DNA of 64,000 nucleotides. It comes from CAVRQM01 sp963838805. GTDB taxonomy: Bacteria > Pseudomonadota > Alphaproteobacteria > Acetobacterales > Acetobacteraceae. The notes under the pieces were generated by a model, which searched no databases, was not told the origin of the DNA, and saw only the letters and a list, made by a program, of their open reading frames with translations. The position numbers and the translations under genes are program-made. Below are positions 8,434 to 17,305 of the stretch, one piece after another. The DNA lies in assembly GCA_963838805.1 (NCBI GenBank), contig CAWISK010000005.1, positions 1-64,000 of the forward strand, in the 5' to 3' direction. Every line of letters begins with the position of its first letter. The first letter of the stretch is position 1.

Positions 8434-8826
8434 ATGACGCTCGCCCGGATGACGATGCTGGCCACGGCGGCGGTTGCGGCCGGAGCCATTGCGGGCGGAG
8501 CCGTCACACCGGCCCGCGCCGCGGGCGATGCCGCGGCGGGCAAGATCGTGTTCGCCAAATGCCTCGTGTGCCACACGACCGAGCCCGGCAAGTGGAAGAT
8601 CGGGCCGAGCCTGTTCGGCGTGGTCGGGAGGCATTCGGCGAGCGAGCCGGGCTTCGCCTATTCGCAGGCGATGAAGAACTACAACGTGACCTGGACCCCC
8701 GAGACGCTGGACCACTATCTCCAGGCGCCGATGAAGGTGGTCCCCGGCACGCACATGATCTTTCCGGGGCTGCCGAGCGAGACCGACCGGCAGAACGTGA
8801 TCGCGTATCTGGAGACACTGAAATAG
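8434..8826 (+). CDS. Soluble class I c-type cytochrome
   Basis: This periplasmic electron carrier has 130 codons. An N-terminal signal peptide (about residues 1-28, ending TPARAAG) precedes the haem c domain. The haem-binding CLVCH motif is near residue 45, and the distal Met ligand lies in the GTHMIFPG motif typical of cytochrome c2/c550 proteins. The ATG at 8434 is chosen because GGAGGA lies four bases upstream; the frame is open further back without homology. A redox partner of the respiratory or photosynthetic chain is likely but not identifiable here. Confidence 0.93.
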   Translation: MTLARMTMLATAAVAAGAIAGGAVTPARAAGDAAAGKIVFAKCLVCHTTEPGKWKIGPSLFGVVGRHSASEPGFAYSQAMKNYNVTWTPETLDHYLQAPMKVVPGTHMIFPGLPSETDRQNVIAYLETLK

Positions 8827-8932
8827 CGGACCCCACCCGGCGCTGCGCGTCACCCTCCCCGTTCCGGGGAGGGGAAGAAATCTCCCTCCTTTTTTTGGGG
8901 GAGGGTGGCCCGAAGGGCCGGGCGGGGTCCGC
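8826..8932. repeat. 107-bp composite palindrome filling the cytochrome c/nadK gap
   Basis: The outer 15-base arms at 8826-8840 and 8918-8932 are reverse complements at 14 of 15 positions (GCGGACCCCACCCGG on the left). Inside lie a perfect 9-bp hairpin at 8853-8873 with a TTC loop, and a second hairpin (CTCCCTCC, a T run, GGGGGAGGG) at about 8883-8905. The element runs exactly from the cytochrome stop codon to the nadK stop codon. It looks like a mobile-type intergenic repeat that also works as a bidirectional terminator. Confidence 0.8.
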
Positions 8933-9781
8933 TCAGACCGTGAACTGCTCGACGATGATGCGTTCGGACAGGCCCTGACCCGGGTCGAACAGCACGCAGG
9001 CGCGGATCGAGCGGTCCTCGCTGACCGCGACCGAGATGACGTCGCGCACCTCGGTAAAATCGGCCCCGGCGGCGACCGGACGCTTCTCCGGCTCCAGCAC
9101 CTCGAACAGCACCTCGGCCGATGACGGCAGCAGCGCGCCGCGCCAGCGCCGCGGGCGGAATGCACTGATCGGCGTGAGCGGCAGCAGGTTAGCGGAAAGC
9201 GGCACGATCGGCCCGTGCGCCGAAAGATTGTAGGCGGTCGAGCCGGCGGGGGTCGAGAGCAGGATGCCGTCGCAGATCAGCTCCTCCAGCCGCACCCTGC
9301 CGTCCACCGTGATGCGGATCTTCGCCCCCTGCCGCAACTGGCGCAGCAGGGCGACCTCATTGAAGGCGAGCGCCTCCTCGACCGTGCCGGTGCTGGTCAC
9401 GGCGTGCATGCGCAGCGGGTACAACTCGGCGATCTGCGCCCCCGCCACCCGTTCGCACAGCCGCTCCTCGTCATATGCGTTCATCAGGAAGCCGACCGAG
9501 CCGCAATTCATGCCGTACACCGGCACATCGCGCCCGAGGATGCGGTGCAGCGTCTCCAGCATGAAGCCGTCGCCGCCCAGCGCCACCACCGCATCGGCCA
9601 ATTCCGGCGCGCAATTGCCGTAACGCGCCCCGAGCCGGAGGACCGCGCCACGTGCCGCTTCGGTGGGGGCCGCAACAAACGCGAGCCGCGAAAGCCGCGC
9701 GGCAGCGCCGTCCGAGTCCGCATCGACCTGGGCAGCGCCCTGGCTCAACCGTGGCACTCCCGCGTTCTGCCGTCGGGGCAT
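8933..9781 (-). CDS. nadK: NAD kinase
   Basis: NadK phosphorylates NAD to NADP in the cytoplasm. The 282-codon frame shows the signature GGDGFMLETLH motif (catalytic Asp), the NE dipeptide in LAFNEVALLRQ, and LSTPAGSTAYNLSAHGPIV, which binds the substrate. The first roughly 28 codons are not conserved in the family, which usually begins near RLAFVAAPTEAARGA, so a start inside the first 30 codons is possible. It faces away from nadE across a 68-base gap, so NAD synthesis and phosphorylation genes are divergent neighbours. Its 3' end abuts the composite palindrome. Confidence 0.94.
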   Translation of the reverse strand: MPRRQNAGVPRLSQGAAQVDADSDGAAARLSRLAFVAAPTEAARGAVLRLGARYGNCAPELADAVVALGGDGFMLETLHRILGRDVPVYGMNCGSVGFLMNAYDEERLCERVAGAQIAELYPLRMHAVTSTGTVEEALAFNEVALLRQLRQGAKIRITVDGRVRLEELICDGILLSTPAGSTAYNLSAHGPIVPLSANLLPLTPISAFRPRRWRGALLPSSAEVLFEVLEPEKRPVAAGADFTEVRDVISVAVSEDRSIRACVLFDPGQGLSERIIVEQFTV

Positions 9782-9849
9782 CTAGGCAGCAGGGCAGGCA
9801 GCCGTCAAACGTGTTTGCGGACAGCCCTGCCCCACCCTAGGTTCCGCCC

Positions 9850-11529
9850 ATGTCCGACACGTTGCGCATGGCGCTCGCCCAGCTCGATCCGCATCAGGGC
9901 CAGGTGGCGCAGAACCTCGCCCTGATCCGTGCCACCCGCGCCGAGGCGGCGCGGCTGGGAGCGGATCTGCTGGTGACGCCCGAGTTCTCCATCGCCGGCT
10001 ATCCGCCCGAGGATCTGGTGCGCAAGCCTGCCTATGTCGCGGCCTGCGAGCAGGCGATCATGCAACTGGCGCACGACACGCTGGATGGCGGGCCGGGCAT
10101 CGTCGTGGGCGGCCCGTGGTGTGACAAGACAGGGGCTGATGGCGGACGGCTGTACAATGCCGCCTGGGTGCTGGACGGCGGCCGCGTGCTGGCCCGGCGC
10201 GCCAAGCACGAATTGCCGAACTATGGCGTGTTCGACGACAAGCGCGTGTTCGACGCGGGGCCGTCGCCGGGGCCGGTCGCGTTCCGCGGCTTCCGGCTCG
10301 GGCTGATGATCTGCGAGGATTGGTGGTTTCCCGCCGTGTCCGAGACGCTGGCCGAGAGCGGGGCGGAGATGCTGCTGTCGATCAACGGCAGCCCGTACGA
10401 GGCGGACAAGCACCGCAGCCGCATCGACCTCGCGGTGCATCGCGTTGTCGAGACGGGCCTCGCCTTCGTGTTCTGTGCGCAGGTGGGCGGCCAGGACGAG
10501 CTGGTATTCGACGGCGCCGGCTTCGTGCTCAATCCCGACCGCACGCTCGCGGTGATGATGCCGCATTTCGAGAGCGCGCTCGTGCTGACGGAATGGACGC
10601 GCGACGGCGAGCGCCTGGTCTGCGCGCCGCAACCGGTGGCACCCGAGCCGGAGCGGATGGAGCTGGTGTACCGCTCCATGATGCTGGGCCTTGCCGATTA
10701 CGTGAACAAGAACCGGTTTCCGGGTGTGATCCTCGGTTTGTCCGGCGGCATCGACAGCGCCCTGTCGGCGGCGGTGGCAGTCGATGCGCTGGGGCCTGCG
10801 CGCGTGCGCTGCTTCATGCTGCCGAGCCCCTATACCAGCCAGGAAAGCCTGGACGACGCGGCCTCCTGTGCGCGGCTGCTGGGCATCGGCTGCGAGACGC
10901 TGCCGATCACGCCCGCGATGCAGGCGGTCGATGCGATGCTGCAACCGCTGTTCACCGGCCGGCAGACGGATGCCACGGAGGAGAACATCCAGTCGCGCCT
11001 GCGCGGCCTGACACTCATGGCGATCAGCAACAAGTTTGGCGACATGCTGCTGACCACCGGCAACAAGAGCGAGATGTCGGTGGGCTACGCTACGCTGTAC
11101 GGCGACATGTGCGGCGGCTACTCGGTGCTGAAGGACGTCTACAAGACCACCGTGTTCGCGCTATCGCGGTGGCGCAACGCGCATCGTCCGCACGGCGCAC
11201 TCGGCCCGACCGGTGCCGTGATGCCGGAGCGCGTCATCACCAAGGCGCCGTCGGCCGAGCTGAAGCACCAGCAGACCGATCAGGACACGCTGCCGCCCTA
11301 CGACGTGCTGGACGGCATCCTGGAAGGGCTGGTCGAGGGCGAGCGCAGCGTGGACAGCCTGGTGGAACAGGGCTTCGACCGCGAGACGGTGCTGCGCGTG
11401 TGGCGGATGCTGGACCGCGCCGAATACAAGCGCAGGCAGGCGCCGCCCGGCGTCAAGATCACCTCGCGCGCGTTCGGCCGCGACCGCCGCTATCCGATCA
11501 CCAACGGCTTCACGGCGCTGGTCGCGTGA
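9850..11529 (+). CDS. nadE: Glutamine-dependent NAD+ synthetase
   Basis: This is a 559-residue two-domain enzyme that amidates deamido-NAD using ammonia from glutamine. The N-terminal nitrilase-like glutaminase domain (about 1-260) shows the Glu-Lys-Cys triad in TPEFSIAGYPPEDL, AKHELPNYGVFDD and LMICEDWWFPAV. The C-terminal synthetase domain carries the pyrophosphatase P-loop LGLSGGIDSALSAA and the TTGNKSEMSVGYATLYGD motif. It is intact. The stop overlaps the start of the following small gene (GTGA), and that gene overlaps gltX, so the three are translationally coupled. Confidence 0.97.
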   Translation: MSDTLRMALAQLDPHQGQVAQNLALIRATRAEAARLGADLLVTPEFSIAGYPPEDLVRKPAYVAACEQAIMQLAHDTLDGGPGIVVGGPWCDKTGADGGRLYNAAWVLDGGRVLARRAKHELPNYGVFDDKRVFDAGPSPGPVAFRGFRLGLMICEDWWFPAVSETLAESGAEMLLSINGSPYEADKHRSRIDLAVHRVVETGLAFVFCAQVGGQDELVFDGAGFVLNPDRTLAVMMPHFESALVLTEWTRDGERLVCAPQPVAPEPERMELVYRSMMLGLADYVNKNRFPGVILGLSGGIDSALSAAVAVDALGPARVRCFMLPSPYTSQESLDDAASCARLLGIGCETLPITPAMQAVDAMLQPLFTGRQTDATEENIQSRLRGLTLMAISNKFGDMLLTTGNKSEMSVGYATLYGDMCGGYSVLKDVYKTTVFALSRWRNAHRPHGALGPTGAVMPERVITKAPSAELKHQQTDQDTLPPYDVLDGILEGLVEGERSVDSLVEQGFDRETVLRVWRMLDRAEYKRRQAPPGVKITSRAFGRDRRYPITNGFTALVA

Positions 11530-11894
11530 GCGAACTGTTTGCCCCCGCGGGCGGCTGGCGGGTGCGCATCCTGGATCTGTCCGGCGGTGCCGAGGACAAT
11601 ATCAGCGAGGAGGTCGGCGGCTTTCCCACGCTGATGCAGGCCAGCGCCTTCGCCCGTCGCTATGTGCGCGACAGCGTCGAGCGCTGCCGCGCGCCCGGGC
11701 TGGATGCGCGCGCCGTGCTGGATGCGTGGTTCGCCTTCGGCGAGGACGCGCTGGTGGTCGATTCGGGCGAACAAGGTTGGCGCAGCAGCACCGAACTGGC
11801 CGATTTCGCGGCGACACCAGCGACGCCGGAGGAACGGAACTGGCGGGCACTCGATCCGCGCAGCGACACGCCGGCGAACGACGAAACCGAATGA
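11526..11894 (+). CDS. Uncharacterised 122-residue protein between nadE and gltX
   Basis: A GTG start at 11526 overlaps the nadE stop, and the TGA at 11892-11894 overlaps the gltX ATG, so both junctions share four bases. The protein is soluble and acidic (WRVRILDLSGGAEDNISEE, FARRYVRDSVERCRAPGLD, AWFAFGEDALVVD). No signal peptide, membrane helix or known motif is visible. The tight coupling on both sides is the best evidence that it is real. I do not recognise the family and assign no function. Confidence 0.8.
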   Translation: MSELFAPAGGWRVRILDLSGGAEDNISEEVGGFPTLMQASAFARRYVRDSVERCRAPGLDARAVLDAWFAFGEDALVVDSGEQGWRSSTELADFAATPATPEERNWRALDPRSDTPANDETE

Positions 11895-13237
11895 AGCTGC
11901 GGTTCGCGCCCTCGCCCACCGGCTATCTGCATGTGGGCAATGCCAGGCTGGCGCTGATCAACTGGCTGTTCGCGCGTCATCACGGCGGACGCTTCCTGCT
12001 GCGCCTGGACGACACCGATGCCGCACGCAACACGCAGAGTTTTGCCGATGCGATCGCGCAGGATCTGCGCTGGCTGGGTCTCGACTGGGACGAGTTCGCG
12101 CGCCAGTCGGAGCGCATGGCGGCGTACGAGGCGGCGGCGGAGGCGCTGCGGCGGGCGGGGCGGCTCTATCCCTGCTTCGAGAGCGAGGAAGAGCTGCGCG
12201 CCAAGCGGGAACAGCGCCTCAAGCGCGGGCAGGCGCCGGTCTATGACCGTGCCATGCTGAAGCTGACCGGCGAGCAGCGCCTGGCCGCCGAGGCCGGCGG
12301 CAAGCGGCCGTACTGGCGCTTCCTGCTGTCCGACGGTGCGCGCGAATGGCACGATTTGGTGCTGGGAAAGCGACAGGTGAAGCTGGGTGCCATCTCCGAT
12401 CCGGTGCTGGTGCGCGCCGATGGCACGCCGCTCTACACGCTGACCTCGGTCGTCGATGACCGCGATTTCGGCATCACGCATGTCGTGCGCGGCGAGGATC
12501 ACGTGACCAATACCGGCGTGCAGCTCGACATCCTGGCGGCCCTGGGCGGCGATCCGGCGATGCTCAGCTTCGCGCATCTGCCGCTGGTCACCGACGAGGC
12601 GGGCGAGAAGCTGTCCAAGCGGCTGGAGAGCCTGTCGCTGCGCCGGCTGCGCCATGACGGGGTGGAGGCGGGTGCCATCACCTCCTACCTGGCGCGGGTC
12701 GGGTCATCGGCCAATCCGGAACCGGCGACGCTGCCGGCGCTGGTCCGCGATTTCGATATCGGCCGGTTCTCCTCCTCCTCGGCGCGGTTCGATGTGGCGC
12801 AGCTGATGGCGATGAACCGGCGCGTGCTGGCGCGGGCACCATTCGCGGACGTGGCCGGGCGGCTGCCGGCGGGGGCGGATGCTGCGTTCTGGGAGGCGGT
12901 GCGCGGCAATATCGACCTGCTGCGCGAGGTGCCGCTGTGGTGGGATGTGGTGTCGGGCGAGATCGATCCGCCACCGCAGCCGGCCGAGACGGAGTTCCTG
13001 CGCCTGGCCGCGAGCCTGCTGCCGCCAGCACCCTGGGATGCCGAGGCGTGGCAGTCCTGGACGGGCGCATTGCGCGAGGCGAGCGGCCGACGCGGGCGGG
13101 CGCTGTACCATCCGCTGCGCCTCGCCTTGACCGGCGAGGAGCACGGGCCGGAAATGCGCGTGCTCGCGCCGCTTATCGGGCGGGAGCGGGCGCTGCGGCG
13201 GCTGCTGCCCGTTCACGAACGGGAAAGGCCGCGATGA
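11891..13237 (+). CDS. gltX: Glutamyl-tRNA synthetase
   Basis: This class I synthetase has 448 residues and charges tRNA(Glu); in many alphaproteobacteria it also mischarges tRNA(Gln). The N-terminus RFAPSPTGYLHVGNARLALI contains the HIGH-type motif in the variant HVGN. The KMSKS-type loop is EKLSKRLESLSL near residue 240. The anticodon-binding domain is shortish but present. Alphaproteobacteria often encode two GluRS copies, and this sequence looks like the GltX2-type paralogue, though that cannot be settled here. The start overlaps the upstream small gene by four bases. Confidence 0.95.
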   Translation: MKLRFAPSPTGYLHVGNARLALINWLFARHHGGRFLLRLDDTDAARNTQSFADAIAQDLRWLGLDWDEFARQSERMAAYEAAAEALRRAGRLYPCFESEEELRAKREQRLKRGQAPVYDRAMLKLTGEQRLAAEAGGKRPYWRFLLSDGAREWHDLVLGKRQVKLGAISDPVLVRADGTPLYTLTSVVDDRDFGITHVVRGEDHVTNTGVQLDILAALGGDPAMLSFAHLPLVTDEAGEKLSKRLESLSLRRLRHDGVEAGAITSYLARVGSSANPEPATLPALVRDFDIGRFSSSSARFDVAQLMAMNRRVLARAPFADVAGRLPAGADAAFWEAVRGNIDLLREVPLWWDVVSGEIDPPPQPAETEFLRLAASLLPPAPWDAEAWQSWTGALREASGRRGRALYHPLRLALTGEEHGPEMRVLAPLIGRERALRRLLPVHERERPR

Positions 13238-13275
13238 TCCAATAGGCAGGCAAACCAGCCGAAGGATCATGCCTC

Positions 13276-13972
13276 GTGCGCAGCCTGCTGGCAGGCGCCC
13301 TCGTCGTGGGACATGTCGCGGGAAGCACCCCGCCGCCGCCGCTGCCGATGCGGCAAGCCAGCCCCGCCGTCGCGTGCGAGCGCGAAGCCGCCATTGCGGA
13401 GCGGCGATGGGGGCTGCCGGCGCATCTGCTGCTGGCGATCGGCGAGGTCGAGAGCGGACGGCGTGATCCGGCGACCGGCCGATTTCTCCCCTGGCCGTTG
13501 GAGCGCCAATGTCGCAGGGACCGATTACGCCTTCGCCACGCCGGCCGAGGCCAGCACGGCGGTCGCCCTGTTCCAGGCGCACGGGGTGGACTCGATTGAT
13601 GTCGGCTGCTTCCAGGTGAACCTGCATTATCACCCGGACGCCTTCGCCGGCACGGCGCAGGGCTTCGATCCACAGGCCAATGCCGATTATGCAGGACGCT
13701 TCCTGCGCGCGCTGTTCGATCGCAGCGGCAGTTGGGAGACGGCGATCGGCCAGTACCACTCCGCCGATCCCGCGCTCGGCGACCCCTATCGCGCGCGGGT
13801 TCTGCGGGCATGGCACGGCGAGAGCCTGGCCGCGCGCCCCGCGACGGCGGACTCGCACGTGATCCTGATGGATGCGTCCGCCGCCTCCATCCCGGTCTAT
13901 TCGGCGCGTACGCTGCCGCCATCCCTGCGCGCGGCGCTGGGGCTGCCCGCATCTCGCACCGCAGATCCGTAG
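13276..13972 (+). CDS. Lytic transglycosylase (SLT domain), frameshifted
   Basis: This periplasmic peptidoglycan-cleaving enzyme stands at the head of the Tad pilus locus, a position suited to opening the cell wall for pilus assembly. It starts with GTG at 13276. The N-terminal signal-like stretch is LLAGALVVGHVAGS, and the catalytic Glu lies in LLLAIGEVESGRRDPATG. The frame breaks at TTGG 13498-13501, where one extra T is present. The next frame continues WSANVAGTDYAFATPAEAS, DVGCFQVNLHYHPDAF and ETAIGQYHSADPALGDPY to 13972. The repaired length is about 232 residues. The indel is probably an error, because the downstream half is fully conserved. Confidence 0.85.
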
Positions 13973-14006
13973 GGCGTATCTTTTTTGGGACTTTTCCCTT
14001 GCAAAG

Positions 14007-14019
14007 ACACGCTCCGTGT
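14007..14019. promoter_or_regulatory. Short inverted repeat upstream of flp
   Basis: ACACG (14007-14011) and CGTGT (14015-14019) are exact complements around CTC, in an unusually AT-rich 60-base stretch with poly-T that follows the transglycosylase gene. TTGCAA at 13999-14004 could serve as a -35 box. This is the only sizeable untranslated gap at the 5' end of the Tad locus and so the most likely promoter/operator for pilin expression. The evidence is positional and weak. Confidence 0.3.
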
Positions 14020-14097
14020 GCAATCTTTGGTTGCGTGCGGCGCATATCCACTACCTCGACCGGCATGGGGCTGGTCGCAAGCCAAGGAATCCGGTCC

Positions 14098-14274
14098 ATG
14101 TTCGACTTTCTCTTCCACCTCGTCTGCCGGATCCGGCACGACCGCAGGGCCGTGACCGCGATGGAATACGGCCTGATCGCCGCCCTGATCGCCGTGGTCA
14201 TCATCGGCACGCTGACCACGATCGGCACCAGTCTGACCACCAAGTTCCAGGCGATCGCCACCGCCCTCGGCTGA
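14098..14274 (+). CDS. flp: Flp/Fap-type type IVb prepilin
   Basis: This 58-residue structural pilin is exported to the inner membrane, cleaved by the CpaA peptidase and polymerised into Flp pili. The leader carries a basic patch (RIRHDRRAVTAMEYGLIAAL), with the conserved Glu-Tyr near the prepilin cleavage region. One hydrophobic helix follows (LIAALIAVVIIGTLTTIGTS). The ATG at 14098 is chosen over the long open frame upstream because AAGGA precedes it and the length matches Flp pilins. The next gene is its peptidase. Confidence 0.92.
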   Translation: MFDFLFHLVCRIRHDRRAVTAMEYGLIAALIAVVIIGTLTTIGTSLTTKFQAIATALG

Positions 14275-14331
14275 CTGGTCCGGGACCGGTCCGGATGGAG
14301 GCCCAGCCTCCTTCCGGACCGGCCGAGGCGC

Positions 14332-14850
14332 ATGGGGCAGGTCATTGACATGCACGCCGTCGTTCAGCTCTGCACCTGTGTCGCGGCGGCGGCCCTGGTC
14401 ATGGCGGCGCTGCACGATGTCGCCGTGCGGACCGTTCCCAACGCGCCCATCATCGTTGTTGTCGTCTGCTCGCTGGCTCTGGCCACCGTCCAGCATCGCC
14501 TGCTCGCCTCCGGAATCATTGCGGCGCTGCTGTTCCTGGCGACGCTGGTGCCCTGGCTGCGCGGCTACATGGGCGGAGCCGATGCGAAGCTGATTGCCGC
14601 GAGCGGGCTGCTGGTGCCACCGGGCAGCGTCATGGGGATGCTTCTCGTGACATCGCTGGCCGGCGGCGCGCTGTGCCTCCCCTATCTGCCGGGCCGCCGC
14701 CTGTTCTCCCGCCCCGCTGCCGGCCGGCCGGACCGGCTGCTGGCGCGGATCATGCGCTGCGAGCGCTGGCGGCTGCGCAGGCGGGGACCACTCCCCTACG
14801 CCGTGGCGATCGCCACGGGCACGTTGTTCGCCCTCCTGCACGGAGCCTGA
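14332..14850 (+). CDS. cpaA: Prepilin peptidase CpaA/TadV (A24 family)
   Basis: This inner-membrane aspartic protease processes Flp prepilin. It has 172 residues with about five or six hydrophobic segments. The two catalytic aspartates are visible in ALHDVAVRTVPN and in the GGADAKLIAA motif (a variant of GxGD). A second ATG at 14350 is an alternative start. The C-terminal tail carries a basic stretch (MRCERWRLRRRG). It lies between the pilin gene and cpaB, the usual Tad order. Confidence 0.92.
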   Translation: MGQVIDMHAVVQLCTCVAAAALVMAALHDVAVRTVPNAPIIVVVVCSLALATVQHRLLASGIIAALLFLATLVPWLRGYMGGADAKLIAASGLLVPPGSVMGMLLVTSLAGGALCLPYLPGRRLFSRPAAGRPDRLLARIMRCERWRLRRRGPLPYAVAIATGTLFALLHGA

Positions 14851-14855
14851 CCCTC

Positions 14856-15762
14856 ATGCTGCGCACACTCGTCCTCGGCATCGGCGGCGTGCTGCTCGCG
14901 GCCGTTGCGTTCGTCGCCTATGTGGGACTCCAGCCAGCCGCGAAGCCGGCCGCCGCGGTGGCCGCGCCGAAGCTGGTCGCGGTCATCGCCACCACGCATC
15001 CGATCCGTGCCGGCAGCCTGCTCCAGCCGGGCGATATCGGCACGCGCGAGGTCGCCGAGACAATGATCCCGCCGGGCGCGCATCGCGACGCCGCCGACGT
15101 CCGCAACGGGCTGGTGGGCGCCATGGTGCGGCGGATGCTGGGCGACCACGAGATCATCGCCAAGGACGACGTGCTTCGCCCCGGCGACCGCGGCTTCCTG
15201 GCGGCCGTCCTGGCCCCCGGCACGCGCGCCATTTCGGTCGCGGTCGATGCGGTGTCGGGCGAGGCCGGGCTGATCTGGCCGGGCGATCGGGTGGATCTCG
15301 ATTCTCACCCAGACGATCGAGGGCGCCGACCAATCGCTCGCGCACCGCGTATCGGGCGAGACCGTGCTGGCCGACGTGCGCGTGATCGCCGTGGATCAGC
15401 AATTGGTGCAGGGCGGCCAGGCCTCCGGATTGATCCAGGGACACGAGCCGACATCGCGCACGATCACGCTGGAAGTGACGCCGCGCGATTCCGCGCGCAT
15501 CGCGGTGGCGACCCGTCTGGGCAAGCTGCTGGTGGTCCTGCGCGCGGCACAGCCGGACGCGCTCGCGGCGGCGGACCACGCGAAGGAACCGACCCCGGCA
15601 GGTCCGCTGGTCGCGTCGGCGGCGCGGGCGGGCGCATCCGCGAACTTCGCACCTGTCTGGGGCGGCGACGTGTCGAAAGCCCTGGGCACCGACAGCGCCG
15701 CGCCGCAATCCGAGCTGCGCCTGTACCAGGGCACCAAACAGGTCGAGACTTACAAATTCTAA
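14856..15762 (+). CDS. cpaB: Flp pilus assembly protein CpaB (RcpC), frameshifted
   Basis: CpaB is a periplasmic, membrane-anchored partner of the CpaC secretin. It begins with an N-terminal anchor (LVLGIGGVLLAAVAFVAYVG) and then an SAF domain (about 45-110: THPIRAGSLLQPGDIGTREV). The frame breaks at 15300, where one extra G is present. Dropping it gives the family continuation VDLILTQTIEGADQSLAHRV and ETVLADVRVIAVDQQLVQGG through to 15762. The repaired length is about 301 residues. A short Gly/Ala-rich tail follows the RcpC domain. Confidence 0.87.
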
Positions 15763-15817
15763 ACCACTCGATGGTGAAATCCCTCGCGTCCGAAAATCGG
15801 ATCCGAGAGGTGCCCCA

Positions 15818-17305
15818 ATGCAGCTGCCGCAGCGCCTGGTCCGATGGGGCGCATTGCTGCCGGCGTTGATCGCCTTTCCCGCCGTGTCGGCCGTGGCCCA
15901 GGTCACGCCGCCCTCGCCGATGGCGGCCGAGAATGCCACGCTGGACCCGCAGCCCGCGGCGGCTCCGTCGCAGCCCGCGCCGGCGACCCATTTCGCCACC
16001 GGAGTCGCCGCAAACGGCCGGATGGCTCTCACCCTCAATGTCGGCGCGGGGCGCGTCGTGACGCTGGCGGAGCCGGCCACGAGCCTGTTCGCGGCCGACC
16101 CGAAGGTGGCGGAGGTCCGCCCGGCGAGCCCCACCAGCCTGTTCGTGTTCGGCATCGCTCCGGGCCGGACCACGATCGCAGCCCTCGGCGCCGGCGGCGC
16201 GCCCGTGGCGCAGATCGATCTCACGGTCCGGCCCTCGTCCTATGGCTCAGGCGAGGTCGCGGGCCTCGTGCGCGGCGGACTGCACTTTCCCGGTGTCGAC
16301 ATCGCAGCGACGCCGGGCGGCTACACCGTCACCGGCCACGCCAAGACCCCCGCGGATGCCGAGCGGGTGCTGACCGCGCTGCGGCCCTATCTGGCGCCCG
16401 GCCAGAGCATCGACAACCGCCTCGCCGTTGACACGCCCCTCACCGTCAATCTCCAGGTGCGCGTGGTCGAGGTGCAGCGCACGGTGACGCGCCAGCTCGG
16501 CATCAACTGGAGTGCGGCGTTCAGCAACGCCGCATCGGGGTTCATGGCCGGCGGCTCGATCGTCAACCGGCTGATCGACGCCACCAACATCCCCGACCAG
16601 TTCAGCCTCGGCTTCAGCGGCAGCAACGGCAACATCAACGCCGTGGTGGATGCGCTGGCGCAGGACCAGCTCGCGGTGATCCTGGCCGAGCCGAACCTGA
16701 CCGCGCAGAGCGGCGAGACCGCGAGCTTCCTCGCCGGCGGCGAATACCCGATCCCGATCGCGCAGCAGAACAACACCATCAGCATCGAGTACAAGCAGTA
16801 CGGCGTGTCGCTGGCGTTCGTCCCCACGGTGATCTCCGCCGACCGGATCAGCCTCAAGGTGCGCCCGGAGGTGAGCGAACTGACCACGCAAGGTGCGGTC
16901 GCCATCTCCAACGGCAATCTCACGCTGAACGTGCCGGCGCTCACGGTGCGCCGGGCGGAAACGACGGTGGAACTGGGCAGCGGGCAGAGCTTCGCCATTG
17001 CCGGCCTGCTCTCGGACAATTCCACGCAGAACGCGCGCGGGCTTCCCGTGCTGGGCGAGCTGCCGATCCTGGGACCGTTGTTCCGCTCGACCGCGTTCCA
17101 GCGCGGCCAGACCGAGCTGGTGATCATCGTCACGCCCTATCTCGTGCGGCCCGTCAGCAGCCCCACCGCCCTTAGCGTGCCGACGCGCGGCATGGTGCTG
17201 TCCAACGACCTGGACCGCATCCTCTACAACCGCCAGCTCGCGCGCGGCGTCGCGCAGCCGCCCATGACGCACATCCCGCTCGATGTCGGGTTCATCCGCC
17301 CATGA
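15818..17305 (+). CDS. cpaC: Tad pilus secretin CpaC (RcpA)
   Basis: This 495-residue outer-membrane secretin is the channel through which the Flp pilus crosses the outer membrane. A cleavable signal peptide (about 1-27, ending AVAQ) is followed by a pilus/BON-like N-domain (LTLNVGAGRVVTLAEPATSL) and the conserved VNLQVRVVEVQRTVTRQLG. The C-terminal secretin core includes LIVNRL-like repeats, ALAQDQLAVILAEPNLTAQS, FLAGGEYPIPIAQ and GRSFAIAGLL-type motifs. It is intact, unlike many neighbours. Its stop overlaps the cpaD start. Confidence 0.94.
   Translation: MQLPQRLVRWGALLPALIAFPAVSAVAQVTPPSPMAAENATLDPQPAAAPSQPAPATHFATGVAANGRMALTLNVGAGRVVTLAEPATSLFAADPKVAEVRPASPTSLFVFGIAPGRTTIAALGAGGAPVAQIDLTVRPSSYGSGEVAGLVRGGLHFPGVDIAATPGGYTVTGHAKTPADAERVLTALRPYLAPGQSIDNRLAVDTPLTVNLQVRVVEVQRTVTRQLGINWSAAFSNAASGFMAGGSIVNRLIDATNIPDQFSLGFSGSNGNINAVVDALAQDQLAVILAEPNLTAQSGETASFLAGGEYPIPIAQQNNTISIEYKQYGVSLAFVPTVISADRISLKVRPEVSELTTQGAVAISNGNLTLNVPALTVRRAETTVELGSGQSFAIAGLLSDNSTQNARGLPVLGELPILGPLFRSTAFQRGQTELVIIVTPYLVRPVSSPTALSVPTRGMVLSNDLDRILYNRQLARGVAQPPMTHIPLDVGFIRP

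Noticed and set aside
13973..14097. Intrinsic terminator after the transglycosylase gene (T-rich stretch)
   Set aside because: The T run is not preceded by a convincing GC-rich stem.
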